Notes: generated by a model from the letters alone, not told the origin. A stretch of 64,000 nucleotides of DNA from CAVREM01 sp963728825 (GCA_963728825.1 CAVSLA010000001.1:372001-436000), one strand, 5' to 3'; positions 1 to 12,696 are shown, counted from the first letter of the stretch. Translations and numbers: made by a program.

Positions 1-193
1 TGAACCGCGCCACCTCGTCGCTGGTCAGCATCGCGAACAGCGACGCTGCGTCGGATGACCGCAATTCGCGCAACTCGACCTGCCCGCTGCACAGGACCGG
101 CAGCTGCTTGCGCCAATCGGTGGTGACTGAACTTTCGGCTGACGGCGCGATCGCGCCAAGGCCGGGTTGCACGCGGTACGGCATCTTGTCCAT
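1..193 (-). CDS. GNAT acetyltransferase, RimJ/L-like (3' part cut by window edge)
   Basis: Only the first ~64 residues are inside the window. They begin MDKMPYR and contain LPVL, VELRELRSSDAASLFAMLTSDEV, closely matching the N-terminus of the complete acetyltransferase at 2669-3334 (MEKMPYR ... LPVL ... VTLRELRASDATSLFALLTTEEV), so this is its paralogue. The family moves an acetyl group from acetyl-CoA to an amine; the substrate is unknown. The start codon lies 2 bases past the stop of the upstream protease gene (196-2358), so the two are almost certainly co-translated. Family call is by similarity to the intact neighbour; the acetyl-CoA-binding region is not visible here. Confidence 0.8.
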   Translation of the reverse strand, partial: MDKMPYRVQPGLGAIAPSAESSVTTDWRKQLPVLCSGQVELRELRSSDAASLFAMLTSDEVARF

Positions 194-195
194 GT

Positions 196-2358
196 CTAAT
201 GGCCCCCGAGCTTCGGAAGCAGACGCGGAACGCTCCACGGATTCAGGAACGAAGTGAGCGCGTCGATGAGATCGAAGAACTGTTCGTCGGTGTACGACGA
301 GAGGTAATAGCTGTAGAGCGAGTAGTAGTAGTCCCACAGCGCGACCGGCTGCAGATTCGTCGACGACCACGAGGTGATCGCGTCGGCCGTGCCCCAGATG
401 ATGTTGTCGGGGTCGTCGGTGCCCCAGATGATGTTGTCGGCATCCTCGCCCGCGGTACCCCAAATGATGTTGTCGTCGCCGCCAGTGCCCCAGATGATGT
501 TGTCGTCTTCGCCCGTGGTGCCCCAGATGATGTTGTCGCCGCTGCCATCCGTGCCCCAGATGATGTTGTCGCAGTCGGCGCCGCCGCAATCGGTGCCCCA
601 GATGATGTTGTCGCCGGGAACTTCGGTGCCCCAGATGATGTTGTCGCCCTCGCTGAACGTGCCCCAGGTGATGTTGTCGTCGCCGCCGGTGCCCCAGAGG
701 ACGTTGTCGGACCCCGAGGTGCCCCAGATGATGTTGTCGCACCCGTCGCTACAGGTCGTACCCCAGATGATGTTGTCGCCGTTGCTGGCGGCTGCGACCC
801 CCCAGGTGGTTCCGAGCGCGAACGCGTTGGCGGCCGGATTCAGAACTCCACCCGACAGTCGGTGGCTGCCCCAGTGAATTTTCTTGCTCCACGACGCCTG
901 GAGTGGGTAGGCGGCGCCGGCGTTCGCCGTCGCAAAGAAGCGCGCGAAGCGAACGGCGCCGATCGTGTTCAGCAGGCCGGCGCCCTGTGTCAGCGCGTTC
1001 TGCCCCCCTCGCTGTTCCGCGGTGTACTGCAGAATCGCCTTCACCGCATTCGGTGTCAGAGAGGGATTTGCCTGCAGCATCAACGCCGCCGTGCCGGCGA
1101 CCACTGGCGCGGCCATGCTCGTCCCGCTGAGCGCGAGGTAGGCGCGATCGCTGCCGGCGACGCTGCCGTTGACGAGTTGCGGCGCCTTCGTCACGTAGAA
1201 CAGACTGGCGGGATTGGACAGCGAGATGCTGCCATGACCGGGTGCGACGAGGTCGGGCTTCGCGGACCAGTCGAGATAGGTCGGGCCGCGCGAACTGAAG
1301 GCCGCCATCGAATCGTCGTCGCGGGTCCCCGAGCCGTTCGTGCTCGACGCGCCGACGGTCAGCACCCAGGGTGCGTTGCCGGGCGCTGTGATGCCGCCGT
1401 AGAGCGCCTCGCCCGCGCCGTTCCTTCCGAGGTTGCCGGCCGCCGTCACGACGACGACGCCTGCGTCGACCACGCGTTTGGCGGCGAGCGTCAGCGGATC
1501 GGACCAATACGATTCGCGCACCGCGGCGCCTACTGACAGGTTGACGACCCGGATGTTGTAGCGTTGCCGGTTGGCCAGCACCCAATCGAGCGCTGCGATG
1601 GCGTTGCTGATGGTGCCGCGGCCGTACGCGTCGAGCACCTTCAAAGCGACCAGGGTCGCGTCCGGTGCCACTCCCGCATGACGTCCATGCGAGTCGCGCC
1701 CATTGCCCGCAATGATCCCCGCGACGTGCGTTCCATGTCCTTCGTCGTCGTACGGCAACGCGCGGCCATTGACGAGATCGACGAACGCGGTGACCCGCTG
1801 GTCGCCGTACGGATACATGGTTGGCGTCCGGCTGGTCAGATCGTTGTGCCACGAGGTGATGCCGGAGTCGATGATCGCCACGCCGATCCCCGCACCAGTC
1901 AAGCCGAGCCCGAGTTGGACAGCGCGCGCACCGGTCGTGATAGCGGTTCTGAAGTTATGCGCAGTTGTAGGACGGTCGTGATGAATGCGGAAGACGTCGG
2001 GATGAGCTTCGAGCTGGCGCAAGACGGTGCTGGGCAGATCGAGAACCTGCCCATTGATGATGTTCAGCCGGCCCTTGGAGCGGGCGAATCGCTTGAACTC
2101 CGGCGGGAGTTCCGCGCCAGGGACGAGCGTGACGATGACACTGGTGATTTCGCGGCCGCTGCGGCTGTCGCGTCGGGCAAGCTCGGAGTCGAGCTTCGAG
2201 ACGCGGCCCGCGGCGAACGCGGCGGACGGCAGCCCGAGACTCAGAGCGACCAGGAAGGCGGCAAGCGCAGTCGGACGACGACGCGGATACCAGACAGCTT
2301 TGTATCTGACGGGGGACGGAGGCATGTGGCGTGCACGGAACAGCAACAGACGGGCCAT
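196..2358 (-). CDS. Secreted subtilisin-like serine protease (S8) with 12 DNIIWGT repeats
   Basis: 720 residues. A basic N-terminus and hydrophobic stretch (about 28-50, ending SAAFA) form a signal peptide. An inhibitor-like propeptide follows (about 68-130). The S8 triad is intact: Asp164 (IIDSG), His208 (GHGTHVAG), Ser414 (SGTSMAAP), with oxyanion Asn309 (AAGN). After the catalytic domain, residues 528 to about 650 hold 12 copies of DNIIWGT separated by 3-7 variable residues, then an aromatic tail (about 660-720) without a recognised sorting signal. Spacers include CSDGC and CGGADC, which could form disulfides. I do not recognise a named family for the repeats. The downstream acetyltransferase starts 2 bases after the stop. 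A second copy of the gene lies at 3334-5429. An internal Met12 is a possible alternative start. Confidence 0.93.
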   Translation of the reverse strand: MARLLLFRARHMPPSPVRYKAVWYPRRRPTALAAFLVALSLGLPSAAFAAGRVSKLDSELARRDSRSGREITSVIVTLVPGAELPPEFKRFARSKGRLNIINGQVLDLPSTVLRQLEAHPDVFRIHHDRPTTAHNFRTAITTGARAVQLGLGLTGAGIGVAIIDSGITSWHNDLTSRTPTMYPYGDQRVTAFVDLVNGRALPYDDEGHGTHVAGIIAGNGRDSHGRHAGVAPDATLVALKVLDAYGRGTISNAIAALDWVLANRQRYNIRVVNLSVGAAVRESYWSDPLTLAAKRVVDAGVVVVTAAGNLGRNGAGEALYGGITAPGNAPWVLTVGASSTNGSGTRDDDSMAAFSSRGPTYLDWSAKPDLVAPGHGSISLSNPASLFYVTKAPQLVNGSVAGSDRAYLALSGTSMAAPVVAGTAALMLQANPSLTPNAVKAILQYTAEQRGGQNALTQGAGLLNTIGAVRFARFFATANAGAAYPLQASWSKKIHWGSHRLSGGVLNPAANAFALGTTWGVAAASNGDNIIWGTTCSDGCDNIIWGTSGSDNVLWGTGGDDNITWGTFSEGDNIIWGTEVPGDNIIWGTDCGGADCDNIIWGTDGSGDNIIWGTTGEDDNIIWGTGGDDNIIWGTAGEDADNIIWGTDDPDNIIWGTADAITSWSSTNLQPVALWDYYYSLYSYYLSSYTDEQFFDLIDALTSFLNPWSVPRLLPKLGGH
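389..778. repeat. Twelve coding copies of a 20-bp repeat (DNIIWGT array)
   Basis: A plus-strand word GTGCCCCAGATGATGTTGTC recurs 12 times with 10-22 bp between copies. Read on the minus strand each copy encodes DNIIWGT plus one base. Silent positions are nearly as conserved as replacement positions; exceptions are single changes (copies near 457, 659, 689, 759). This suggests recent amplification or gene conversion inside the protease gene. It looks superficially like a CRISPR array but is in frame, with spacers that are multiples of three. Confidence 0.9.
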
Positions 2359-2617
2359 CTCTGTTGCTAGTGTACGTCACAGCGATCAACTACTTACATA
2401 TGTGAAATTTAGCGGCACATCGGTGCGCAAGGTGAGACTGGCGTGATAAACCTGCGGTGTCCTACATCGTGACATTGACCGACGGAAATCGGCATTATCA
2501 CTAGCGGAAGTACCGGAAAATCGGACTAAATCTAACTAAAGTCGCCGTCGTGTCCCATTAAAGAACACTTATGACAAAATGGGACATGCAAGAACATGCT
2601 GTTCATTGCAGCGGCGT
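2359..2617. other. Upstream region of the first protease gene
   Basis: Non-coding stretch between the protease start (2358) and the terminator of the upstream acetyltransferase. It is more AT-rich than the genes. I see an 8-bp inverted repeat, TGTCCCAT at 2551-2558 and ATGGGACA at 2579-2586, that could be a regulator site, but no convincing -35/-10 pair. The promoter for protease 1 should lie here if it is not read through from the second cassette. Confidence 0.4.
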
Positions 2618-2663
2618 GAAAAGCGGGAAGCAGGTTCGCACGCGGTTCACCTGCTTCCCGTTT
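2618..2663 (-). terminator. Rho-independent terminator after the acetyltransferase at 2669
   Basis: Perfect 12-bp inverted repeat, CGGGAAGCAGGT (2624-2635) and ACCTGCTTCCCG (2649-2660), with a 13-base loop. On the minus strand the stem is followed by TTTT. It lies 6 bases beyond the acetyltransferase stop, so the cassette 3334-5429/2669-3334 probably ends here and the second cassette has its own promoter. Confidence 0.85.
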
Positions 2664-2668
2664 CCTGC

Positions 2669-3334
2669 CTAGTGCACCATCGGTGCGGCCACCGCGCGTC
2701 CGCCGCGGACGCTCGCCCGCCATTCTTCGTCGACGATGGCGTAGAGCGCCTGGTCCAGGAACTCGCCGTTGCGAAGGAATGACTTCCGAAGAACTCCTTC
2801 CTGAACGGCGCCGAGCTTTCGAAGTGCGCCGTTGCCACGGCCGTTTTTCAGTGCAGCGCGTGCCTCGAGTCGATGCACGCCGAGCGTCTCGAACGCGAAT
2901 TCAAGAACGAGCTCCGCGCTTTCCTGGAACACGCCGGTTCCCCAGAAGGGAGATCCGAGCGCGAAGCCCCACTCCGCGGTGTTGAATCCAGGCTCGGTCT
3001 CTCGCACCTGGAAGATCCCGATCGCCGTGTCATGCCCGGCGACGGTGACGGCGAAGCACGCATAAGTGCCGGCCGCCCGCTGCCGAATCGTCCAGGCGAT
3101 GAACCGCTCGAACCCTTCGACGGTGGTCGGCGGCGGCGAAATGAATCGTGACACTTCTTCCGTCGTCAGCAGTGCGAAGAGCGATGTGGCATCCGAAGCC
3201 CGCAGCTCCCGCAAGGTGACCTGGTGTCCGTTCAGGACCGGGAGATGCTCCCGCCAGTCCGAACTCGTGACATCGGCAGCCGGGGCCTCGAAGGTCTGCA
3301 CCGCGAGGTCGGCACGATAGGGCATTTTTTCCAT
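2669..3334 (-). CDS. GNAT acetyltransferase, RimJ/L-like, partner of the DNIIWGT protease
   Basis: 221 residues, full length. The domain (about 30-205) has the RimJ/RimL pattern: VTLRELRASDATSLFALL at the first strand-helix, WGFALGSPFWGTGVFQESAELVL as the acetyl-CoA loop/helix, and LGVHRLEARAALKNGRGNGALRKLGAVQEGVLRK near the C-terminus, where the N-RGNGALRKLG segment is typical. Family members acetylate ribosomal-protein N-termini or small molecules; no signal peptide is present, so it is cytoplasmic. Its ATG overlaps the stop of the protease gene at 3334 (TAATG), indicating translational coupling. A terminator follows. The role of coupling to a secreted protease is unknown. Confidence 0.9.
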   Translation of the reverse strand: MEKMPYRADLAVQTFEAPAADVTSSDWREHLPVLNGHQVTLRELRASDATSLFALLTTEEVSRFISPPPTTVEGFERFIAWTIRQRAAGTYACFAVTVAGHDTAIGIFQVRETEPGFNTAEWGFALGSPFWGTGVFQESAELVLEFAFETLGVHRLEARAALKNGRGNGALRKLGAVQEGVLRKSFLRNGEFLDQALYAIVDEEWRASVRGGRAVAAPMVH

Positions 3335-5429
3335 TAGAGCACCCCCTCGACGACTTCACCGAACTCCAGTGAGATATCCGGCAGCGGCTCCGACGCGGCG
3401 TCATCGGGGTAGATGACCTCCTGGTCTCCGGAGCTGCCCCACGCGTCGTCGGAATCTGCCGACGTGCCCCAGATGATGTTGTCCAGGTCGTTCGAGAGCC
3501 AGACAACGCTCGCTCCCTGATCCGCCGTGCCCCAGATGATGTTGTCCGAATCACCGGTGCCCCAGATGATGTTGTCGCAGTCCGCGCCGCCGCAGTCCGT
3601 GCCCCAGATGATGTTGTCAGCGAACTGGGTGCCCCAGATGATGTTGTCGCCGATGAACTCCGTCCCCCAGATGATGTTGTCACTGAGGTCGGTGCCCCAG
3701 ATGATGTTGTCGAGGAGGTCCAGCGTTCCCCAGATGATGTTGTCGACACCCGCGTCGACCGTGCCCCAGATGATGTTGTCGCACCCATCGGAGCAGTCCG
3801 TGCCCCAGATGATGTTGTCGCCGTCGAGCGCCCGCGCAGCTCCCCACATCGTCGACGGCAGCCACGCGTTGGCCTTCGGGTTGATGTAGCCACCGGAGAT
3901 CCGGTGGTTGCCCCAGATTATCTGCTTGCTCCACACCGACTGGACCGGCATCTTCGAGCCGACGGTGTTGTTCGCGTAGAACTTCGCGAGCCGCACCGCG
4001 CCCAGGGTATTCAGGAAGCCGGCTCCCTGGCGGAGCGCGTTGTAGCCCGGATACTGCTGCGCGGTGTACTGCAGGATGGCCTTCACCAGATTCGGCGTCA
4101 GCTTCGGATTCGCCTGCAGCATCAGTGCAACGCTGCCGCTGACGACCGGCGCAGCCATGCTGGTGCCGCTCAGCGTGAGATACGGCTTGTAGCCGGTCCT
4201 GCCGTTCACCAGATACTGCGCTTTGGTCGAGTAGAAGGTGCTGCCGGGCGCAGCCAGCGACACTGTGCCTGTCCCGGGCGCGACCAGATCGGGCTTCGCA
4301 GCGAAGTCAACATTGGTCGGACCGGAGGAGCTGAAGCCGGCCATCGTGTCGTCGTAGCGCGACAGCGTCCCGTTGGTGCTCGAGGCGCCGACCGTCAGCA
4401 CCCACGGCGCATTCGCCGGCGCGGTGATGCCGCCGTACTGCAGCCCGCCCGCCGCGTTCTTGCCGAAGTTGCCGGCCGCCCCGACGACGACGATGCCGCG
4501 ATCGGTGAGCACTTTGGCCGCAACAGTCAGCGGGTCGGTCCAGTACGATTCCTGTGATCCGCGCACCGACTGACATGTTGACGACGCGGATGTTGTAGGT
4601 CTGGTGGTTCTGCGCGATCCAGTTCATCGCGGCGATCATGCCGCTGATCGTCCCGACGCCATTCGCGTTGAGCACTTTCAACGAGACAATGCCCGCCTTC
4701 GGCGCGATGCCGGCTTTTTCGCCGAAGTTCGAGTCGTAGCCGTTGCCGGCGATGATGCCCGACACATGCGTGCCGTGGCCGTTGTCGTCGTACGGCTGCG
4801 ACTGACCGTTCACGAAGTCGACGAACTTCCGCACGCGCTGATTGCCATACGGAAATGACTGCGAGCTGCTGGCCCCGGACAGGTCGTCGTGCCAGCTGGC
4901 GATGCCCGAGTCGATGACGGCGACGCCGACACCGGCGCCGTCGTAGCCATACAGGGCGCGCGCCGTCGAGGCGCCGACCGTCACGGACGTGCGGTAGTTG
5001 AAGCCGGACGTCGGACGGTTGTGATGAACCCGGAAGATCTCCGGCCGTGACTCGAACTGCTTCGAGTACGCCGTTCGGCACGTCCAGCACGAGACCATTG
5101 ATGATGGCGAGCCTGTTGCCGCGGACGAACTTCTTGAACTGCGACGGCAGCTGCGCGCCCGGTCGGAGCGTCACGATCACGCTGGTCGTATGAGAAGGAT
5201 TGCCCTTTGACCGCCGGATTACTTCGTCGTCGAGCTTGTAGTTCTTGACCCCGGCGTGCGGTGACGCCGGCTTGGCCTTCCTGCCCTGGGTGCCATGCTT
5301 ACCTTTGCCGGACTCGGCCATGGCACTGGGGGCGAAGGCCATCGCGACGGCGAGCAAGGCCGCCAGGGTGGCTTTAGGACCCCAGACGGCTTTGCGTCTG
5401 ATGCCCTGCGAACGTGTCAGTAGAGTCAT
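3334..5429 (-). CDS. Secreted S8 protease with 10 DNIIWGT repeats (two frameshifts)
   Basis: Paralogue of the gene at 196-2358. It starts MTLLTRSQGIRRKAVW with a signal peptide ending PSAMA. The frame breaks near 5063 (one extra base in the codon for a Lys, by comparison with the paralogue VLRQLE/VLKQFE) and near 4560 (after VVNMSVGA, resuming at ESYWTDPLT). Across the frames all S8 elements are present: VIDSGIASWHDDL, GHGTHVSGIIAG, GAAGNFGKN and SGTSMAAPVVSG. Ten DNIIWGT copies lie near the C-terminus. Both breaks preserve alignment on either side, so sequencing error is more likely than decay, but a young pseudogene cannot be excluded. The stop overlaps the start of the acetyltransferase gene. 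Confidence 0.85.
3464..3819. repeat. Ten coding copies of the DNIIWGT repeat
   Basis: The same plus-strand 20-mer as in the first protease, GTGCCCCAGATGATGTTGTC, recurs ten times; the copy near 3660 begins GTCCCC. Repeat 1 carries the spacer CSDGC and repeat 7 the spacer CGGADC, the same two cysteine spacers as in the other protease. One long spacer (after repeat 9) contains a degenerate unit, ASVVWLS. Repeat number differs between paralogues (10 versus 12) while the cysteine spacers are kept. Confidence 0.9.
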
Positions 5430-5746
5430 ATCGAGTGCTGTAAAAGCAAGTGCTAGGCCAGCCCTTCCGTTTCGGACCTTGGCCCTATAACGACCTATGA
5501 TTCAGTGAGTTAGGAAGTCTAACAGAATGGTGCGACACCGATGACTTGTTGCAGTTCAGCACAGGGGCTGTTGGGCACCTGACCTGCCTGCCTGCAGGAA
5601 TGCAATTTCAGGCCGAAATCCGTCGATTGTCGGGAATGTTCCGTTTCACCACATGATTCTCAATTTTGAGCACCGGCTCGACCTCAAATGTCGTCTTATG
5701 TCCTATTGAATTCTCTCGTGTCGATACTATTAGTCAACCAAAATCG
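5430..5746. other. Intergenic region between protease 2 and metH 3' end
   Basis: About 317 bases without a gene. Relatively AT-rich. It must hold the promoter of the second protease cassette (minus strand) and the end of the metH transcript. I see a short inverted repeat GTTAG-GAAGT-CTAAC near 5510-5524, but no clear terminator hairpin with a T tract and no strong -35/-10. Confidence 0.4.
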
Positions 5747-9517
<3,771 letters not shown>

Positions 9518-10455
9518 GTGGTTTCGGTCCCGATGCAATCAACACCGTGAACGGATCGCCGGCCTTGCGTGCGCCGACGCCGACCTTGACGTCGCGCAGC
9601 CCGGCGTCCGTCAGCAGCCGCGCCAGCTCGTCGTCGCGGAAGCCGAGGCGGCGATCGCCGAGCTTGGCGCGCACCCACTCTTCGCCGTGCGAGCGGAGAT
9701 CGAGCACGAGCACGCGGCCGCCGGCCTTCGTGATGCGCGCGGCTTCGGCCACCGCGCGTCCCGGATCGTGCGCGTGATGCAGCGCCTGCGACAGCAGGGC
9801 GACGTCGACCGCCTCGTCCTTGATCGGCAGCTTGTCGAGCTCGCCGCGTTTCCAGACGACGTTCGAGACGCGGCGCCGGCGGGCAAGCCCTCTGGCGCGG
9901 TCGAGCACGACCGCCGATCGATCGACGGCAATCACCCGCGATGCCCAGCGCGACGCTTCGATCGTCAGATAGCCTTCACCGCACCCGAGGTCGGCGACCT
10001 GGAGCGGCGGCAGCAGCAGACCGAGCGCGCGCGACCACGCCGCCCAGCTCCGGCCGGGCACGAGCTGACGGGCGTCGCGCGTATCGGCGCCGCCGTGGGT
10101 GTCGAAGTTCTCCTTGCGCAGCCGCAGCACTTCCTGCAGCCGCGCCTCGTCCGCGCGGACGATCGGATCGGTCGACGCGTCCTCGAACTGTCCCTCGAGC
10201 ATCGTCCACAGCGCGTGGTGGCCATCGGCGCGCAGGGCGGGCGAAAGGGTGTAGTAGGTGAAGCCGGCGTCCTTCTCCTCGACAATCAGGCCGGCATCTT
10301 TCAGCAGGCCGAGATGGCGCGACACGCCGGACTGCGCGAGGCCGAGGATGCCGGTCAGCTCCGTGACGTTCAGCCGCTCGCGCGCCAGCACCCGCAGCAG
10401 CCTGAGCCGGGCCTCGTCGCCGAGCAGCCGGTAGAGCGCCGACGGCGTCCTTCAC
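9518..10455 (-). CDS. ArsR-type regulator fused to a SAM-methyltransferase domain (SahR-like)
   Basis: About 310 residues. The N-terminus is a winged helix (LLGDEARLRLLRVLARERLNVTELTGILGLAQSGVSRHLGLLKDAGLI). The C-terminal domain is class I methyltransferase-like (VADLGCGEGYLTIEASRWASRVIAVDRS, then LLSQALHHAHDPGRAVAEAARITKAGGRVLVLDL). Known SahR proteins have this build; they bind S-adenosylhomocysteine and repress SAM-cycle genes. Its place directly before metH fits. The likely start is GTG 10455 (VKDAVGAL), with a one-base slip soon after; the first in-frame Met-like start otherwise is at 10391. No stop is seen before metH: the frame continues through GPKPHASKTRRVDEKYVAACSTA into the metH domain, so it is a real fusion or a hidden indel. 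Confidence 0.82.
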
Positions 10456-10462
10456 ATCACTA

Positions 10463-10492
10463 AATCTACATTTGTTGATGAGGCATTGGCAA
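10463..10492 (-). promoter_or_regulatory. Candidate promoter and ArsR operator before the metH-side regulator
   Basis: On the minus strand, TTGCCA (10487-10492), 18 bases, TAGATT (10463-10468) resemble -35/-10 boxes. The -10 overlaps an imperfect 16-bp palindrome at 10464-10479, ATCAACAAATGTAGAT, whose arms read ATCnACA/TGTnGAT. It lies 9 bases before the proposed GTG start, a position suited to autorepression by an ArsR protein. Pattern-based; weaker than the palindrome at 15941. Confidence 0.45.
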
Positions 10493-10495
10493 GGG

Positions 10496-11393
10496 TCATT
10501 CGAGGCGGCGCGGCCAGTCCTCCTTGAGCAGGCGCGACAACGAGCGGTCCGCCAGCAACCGCCCGCCGGTCTGGCAGACCGCGCAGTAATTGCACTCGTT
10601 GTCCGCATAGACGATCCGCTGCACCGGCGACCCGCACACCGGACAGGGCAGCTTGAAACGGCCGTGCACCGCCATCTGCGTCGTGAAAGGCGGTGACCTT
10701 CTCGGGGAAACCGCCGTGCGCCGCCGCTCGCAGCCGCTCGATCCACGTCGTCAACGTCGCGCGGGTCGCGCCGTGCAACCGCTCGAGCTCTTCGTCGGAG
10801 AGCGAACGCGTCAGCTTCAACGGCGACAGGCGCGCCGCGTGCAGGATCTCGTCGGAATAGGCATTGCCGATGCCGCTGACCAGGTGAGGATCGGTGAGCG
10901 CGCGTTTGATGGTGTGGTTCTCGCGCGTCAACGCCGCCCGAAACTCGTCGACCGCAGCCTCGAGCGGTTCGATCCCCCCGGGGTCGAGCGCGCGGAGCGC
11001 CGCATGCCCTCGGACGACCTGGAGCGAGGCCCGCTTCTTCGATCCCGCTTCGGTGAAGAACAACGTGCCGTGCTCGAACTCGAATGCCGCGAGGATGATC
11101 TTGGTCCCCAGGCCGATCTTCTGCCCGGGCGCGCGCCACCGCAGGCGTCCCGCGATCATCAGATGGATGACGAGGATCACCGTGCGGTCATCGGCGAGCG
11201 GGCCAAAGATCAGCGCGATCCGCTTGCCGACCCGCGTCACTCCCTGGACAGTGCAACCCGACAGCAACTCGATGGGCGGGTCCACCGTGCGGAGCACGAA
11301 CGGGCTCAGCAGCCGGGCCCGCTCGAGCCGTCGTCCGACGACGTGCGTCTCGAGCGCTTCTATGTACACTGTGACGTCAGGCAGTTCGGGCAC
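10496..11393 (-). CDS. Formamidopyrimidine-DNA glycosylase / endonuclease VIII family (one frameshift)
   Basis: DNA repair glycosylase/AP lyase. The N-terminus PELPDVTVYIEAL carries the catalytic Pro and acidic residue right after Met. The helix-two-turn-helix region reads LTDPHLVSGIGNAYSDEILHAARLSP. The frame breaks near 10680; the other frame then gives a complete Fpg-type zinc finger, CPVCGSPVQRIVYADNE then CNYCAVCQTGGR, ending at TGA 10496. The PELPD rather than PELPE start and VTVY suggest the Fpg/Nei-like subfamily, not classic MutM; substrate range is not predictable. It ends 41 bases upstream of the ArsR-methyltransferase start on the same strand. Confidence 0.85.
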
Positions 11394-11413
11394 TGGTTTC
11401 AGACTAGCAAAGC

Positions 11414-11485
11414 TCGGGTGCCGAAGTGCCGGGGGCCGCGGTGCCGGGTGCTAGTGCCGAGTGCCTGGTGCTCGTGCCCGGTGCG
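11414..11485. repeat. Low-complexity GTGCCGGGTGC repeat
   Basis: Imperfect tandem copies of GTGCCGGGTGC-like words between the divergent glycosylase and secreted-protein genes. The core CCGCGGTGCCGGGTGCT recurs at 62886-62900 in another intergenic gap, so this is a dispersed element type and not locus-specific. Confidence 0.7.
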
Positions 11486-11517
11486 TCCAGCGGTTGACCC
11501 ACGGCGTCTAAAAGTCC

Positions 11518-12001
11518 ATGCGTTGCCTCGTCATCGCACTGGCGATCCTCATGACGGCTGGGCTCGCGGGAGCCCAGGACGAGACACCCTCGCTCGATCT
11601 GCCGGTCTCGCTCGAACGCATCCGTGAGGCGCTGGCGAATCCCGACAAACCGTCGCTGCTCGGAGCGCTCGACAAGCAACCGAATTTCCGCATCGAGATC
11701 GAAGAAAAACGTCCCTCGTTCGCCGACATGTTCAGCCCTGGGGCCTTCGACGCAGGGCCTGTGCCTCCCGGGGGGCTGTATGCCTACGAGCAGCAGCGGA
11801 TGCTCTTCCCCAATTCCACCCCGGCGCTGTTTTCGATCGACGCGCTGCCTGGTATCCGCCAGCTGATCGGCGCAATCGGCGACTGCGCGGCGCGCCCGCT
11901 CGGCGGCCGCCGCGCGCGAAGAGGTCGAACGTGCGATGGCGGTGTTCTGCGCAGCTCAACCAAACGGGGGAGACGGGGTTGCGGGCTGCAAGGGCAGGTA
12001 A
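11518..12001 (+). CDS. Secreted protein of unknown function, paralogue 1 (one frameshift)
   Basis: A signal peptide (MRCLVIALAILMTAGLAGAQ) precedes a small domain with LPVSLERIREAL, FRIEIEEKRPSFADM and GGLYAYEQQRMLF. The frame breaks near 11890; in the next frame the protein continues as an Ala-rich helix, REEVERAMAVFCAAQPN, and ends GCKGR-stop at 12001. This matches the tail of the next gene (RREVTDAIATYCAANPE ... CTR), including two cysteines. I do not recognise the family. Tandem with its paralogue and upstream of the large protease/barrel gene on the same strand, so it may be a partner of that envelope protein. Confidence 0.7.
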
Positions 12002-12126
12002 GCCGCCCCCCGGACCTGCTCACCCGATCCCTTTCCCACCCCATCGTCCCTGAGTGGCGTACGTCATGCACTCCGGATAGGCTAAGGATCCAGCAGCTGA
12101 TCGGGGCCTGGCGGACATTCGACGTT

Positions 12127-12696
12127 ATGCGACTGTTTTTCCTGATGTTTGCGGCTACGCTGCTCACCGCCCCCGCCTATGCGGAGGGCGGGCAACCGTC
12201 CTCACCTGAACAGCCGTCATCCTCGACAGAGGACGCTCGGCGGACGACGCTACCGGTTTCGCTCGACCGCATCCGCGAAGGACTGGCGTCCACGCCGCCC
12301 AAATCTCTCCTCAGCTCGCTGGAACGGCCGCCCGATTTCAAAGTCGAGATTCAGGAAGAGCACACGATCCAAGACATCCTGTCGACGCTGGACTTCAAGA
12401 CCGGTCCAGCGCCTGCCGGCGGCCTCTACGGGTACGAGCAACAGAGAATGCTGTTCAACCCGGTCGACCGTCCGCTGGCGCAGCCTTATGCCGCGTTCAG
12501 CCCCGCAGAAGCGATCACCATCGCGATTCAGAACCTCATGTTCAAATATCTCGGCGGCAAGCTGGTCGACGCCGTGACGAGCGCCGAGCGGGCCCGCGCC
12601 GAGGCGGCCGCCCGCCGTGAGGTGACCGACGCGATTGCGACCTATTGTGCGGCCAACCCCGAACGAGCCACGCGCCTGTCCATCTGCACGAGGTGA
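12127..12696 (+). CDS. Secreted protein of unknown function, paralogue 2
   Basis: 190 residues with a signal peptide (MRLFFLMFAATLLTAPAYA). Conserved blocks shared with the preceding gene: LPVSLDRIREGL, FKVEIQEEHTIQDIL, GGLYGYEQQRMLFNP, then an Ala/Arg-rich helix and a C-terminal region with two Cys (TYCAANPE, SICTR). No recognised domain. ATG 12127 is chosen because it opens the signal peptide; as read, the previous gene's shifted frame runs into it. It ends 4 bases before the GTG start of the next gene, so the two are probably co-translated. Confidence 0.75.
   Translation: MRLFFLMFAATLLTAPAYAEGGQPSSPEQPSSSTEDARRTTLPVSLDRIREGLASTPPKSLLSSLERPPDFKVEIQEEHTIQDILSTLDFKTGPAPAGGLYGYEQQRMLFNPVDRPLAQPYAAFSPAEAITIAIQNLMFKYLGGKLVDAVTSAERARAEAAARREVTDAIATYCAANPERATRLSICTR

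Noticed and set aside
389..778. Regularly spaced 20-bp repeats that look like a CRISPR array
   Set aside because: Copies are in frame with a full-length protease gene, spacers are short and multiples of three, there is no leader or cas gene, and a paralogous gene has the same repeats.
528..780. RTX (GGxGxDxUx) calcium-binding repeats
   Set aside because: Some spacers read GGDDN or GSGDN, but the invariant unit is DNIIWGT with variable spacing, and the nonapeptide RTX period is absent.
374..877. Plus-strand open frame with VPQMMLS repeats (and a like frame at 3527-3889)
   Set aside because: Antisense shadow of the DNIIWGT repeats; no start context, and the minus strand has a clear protease.
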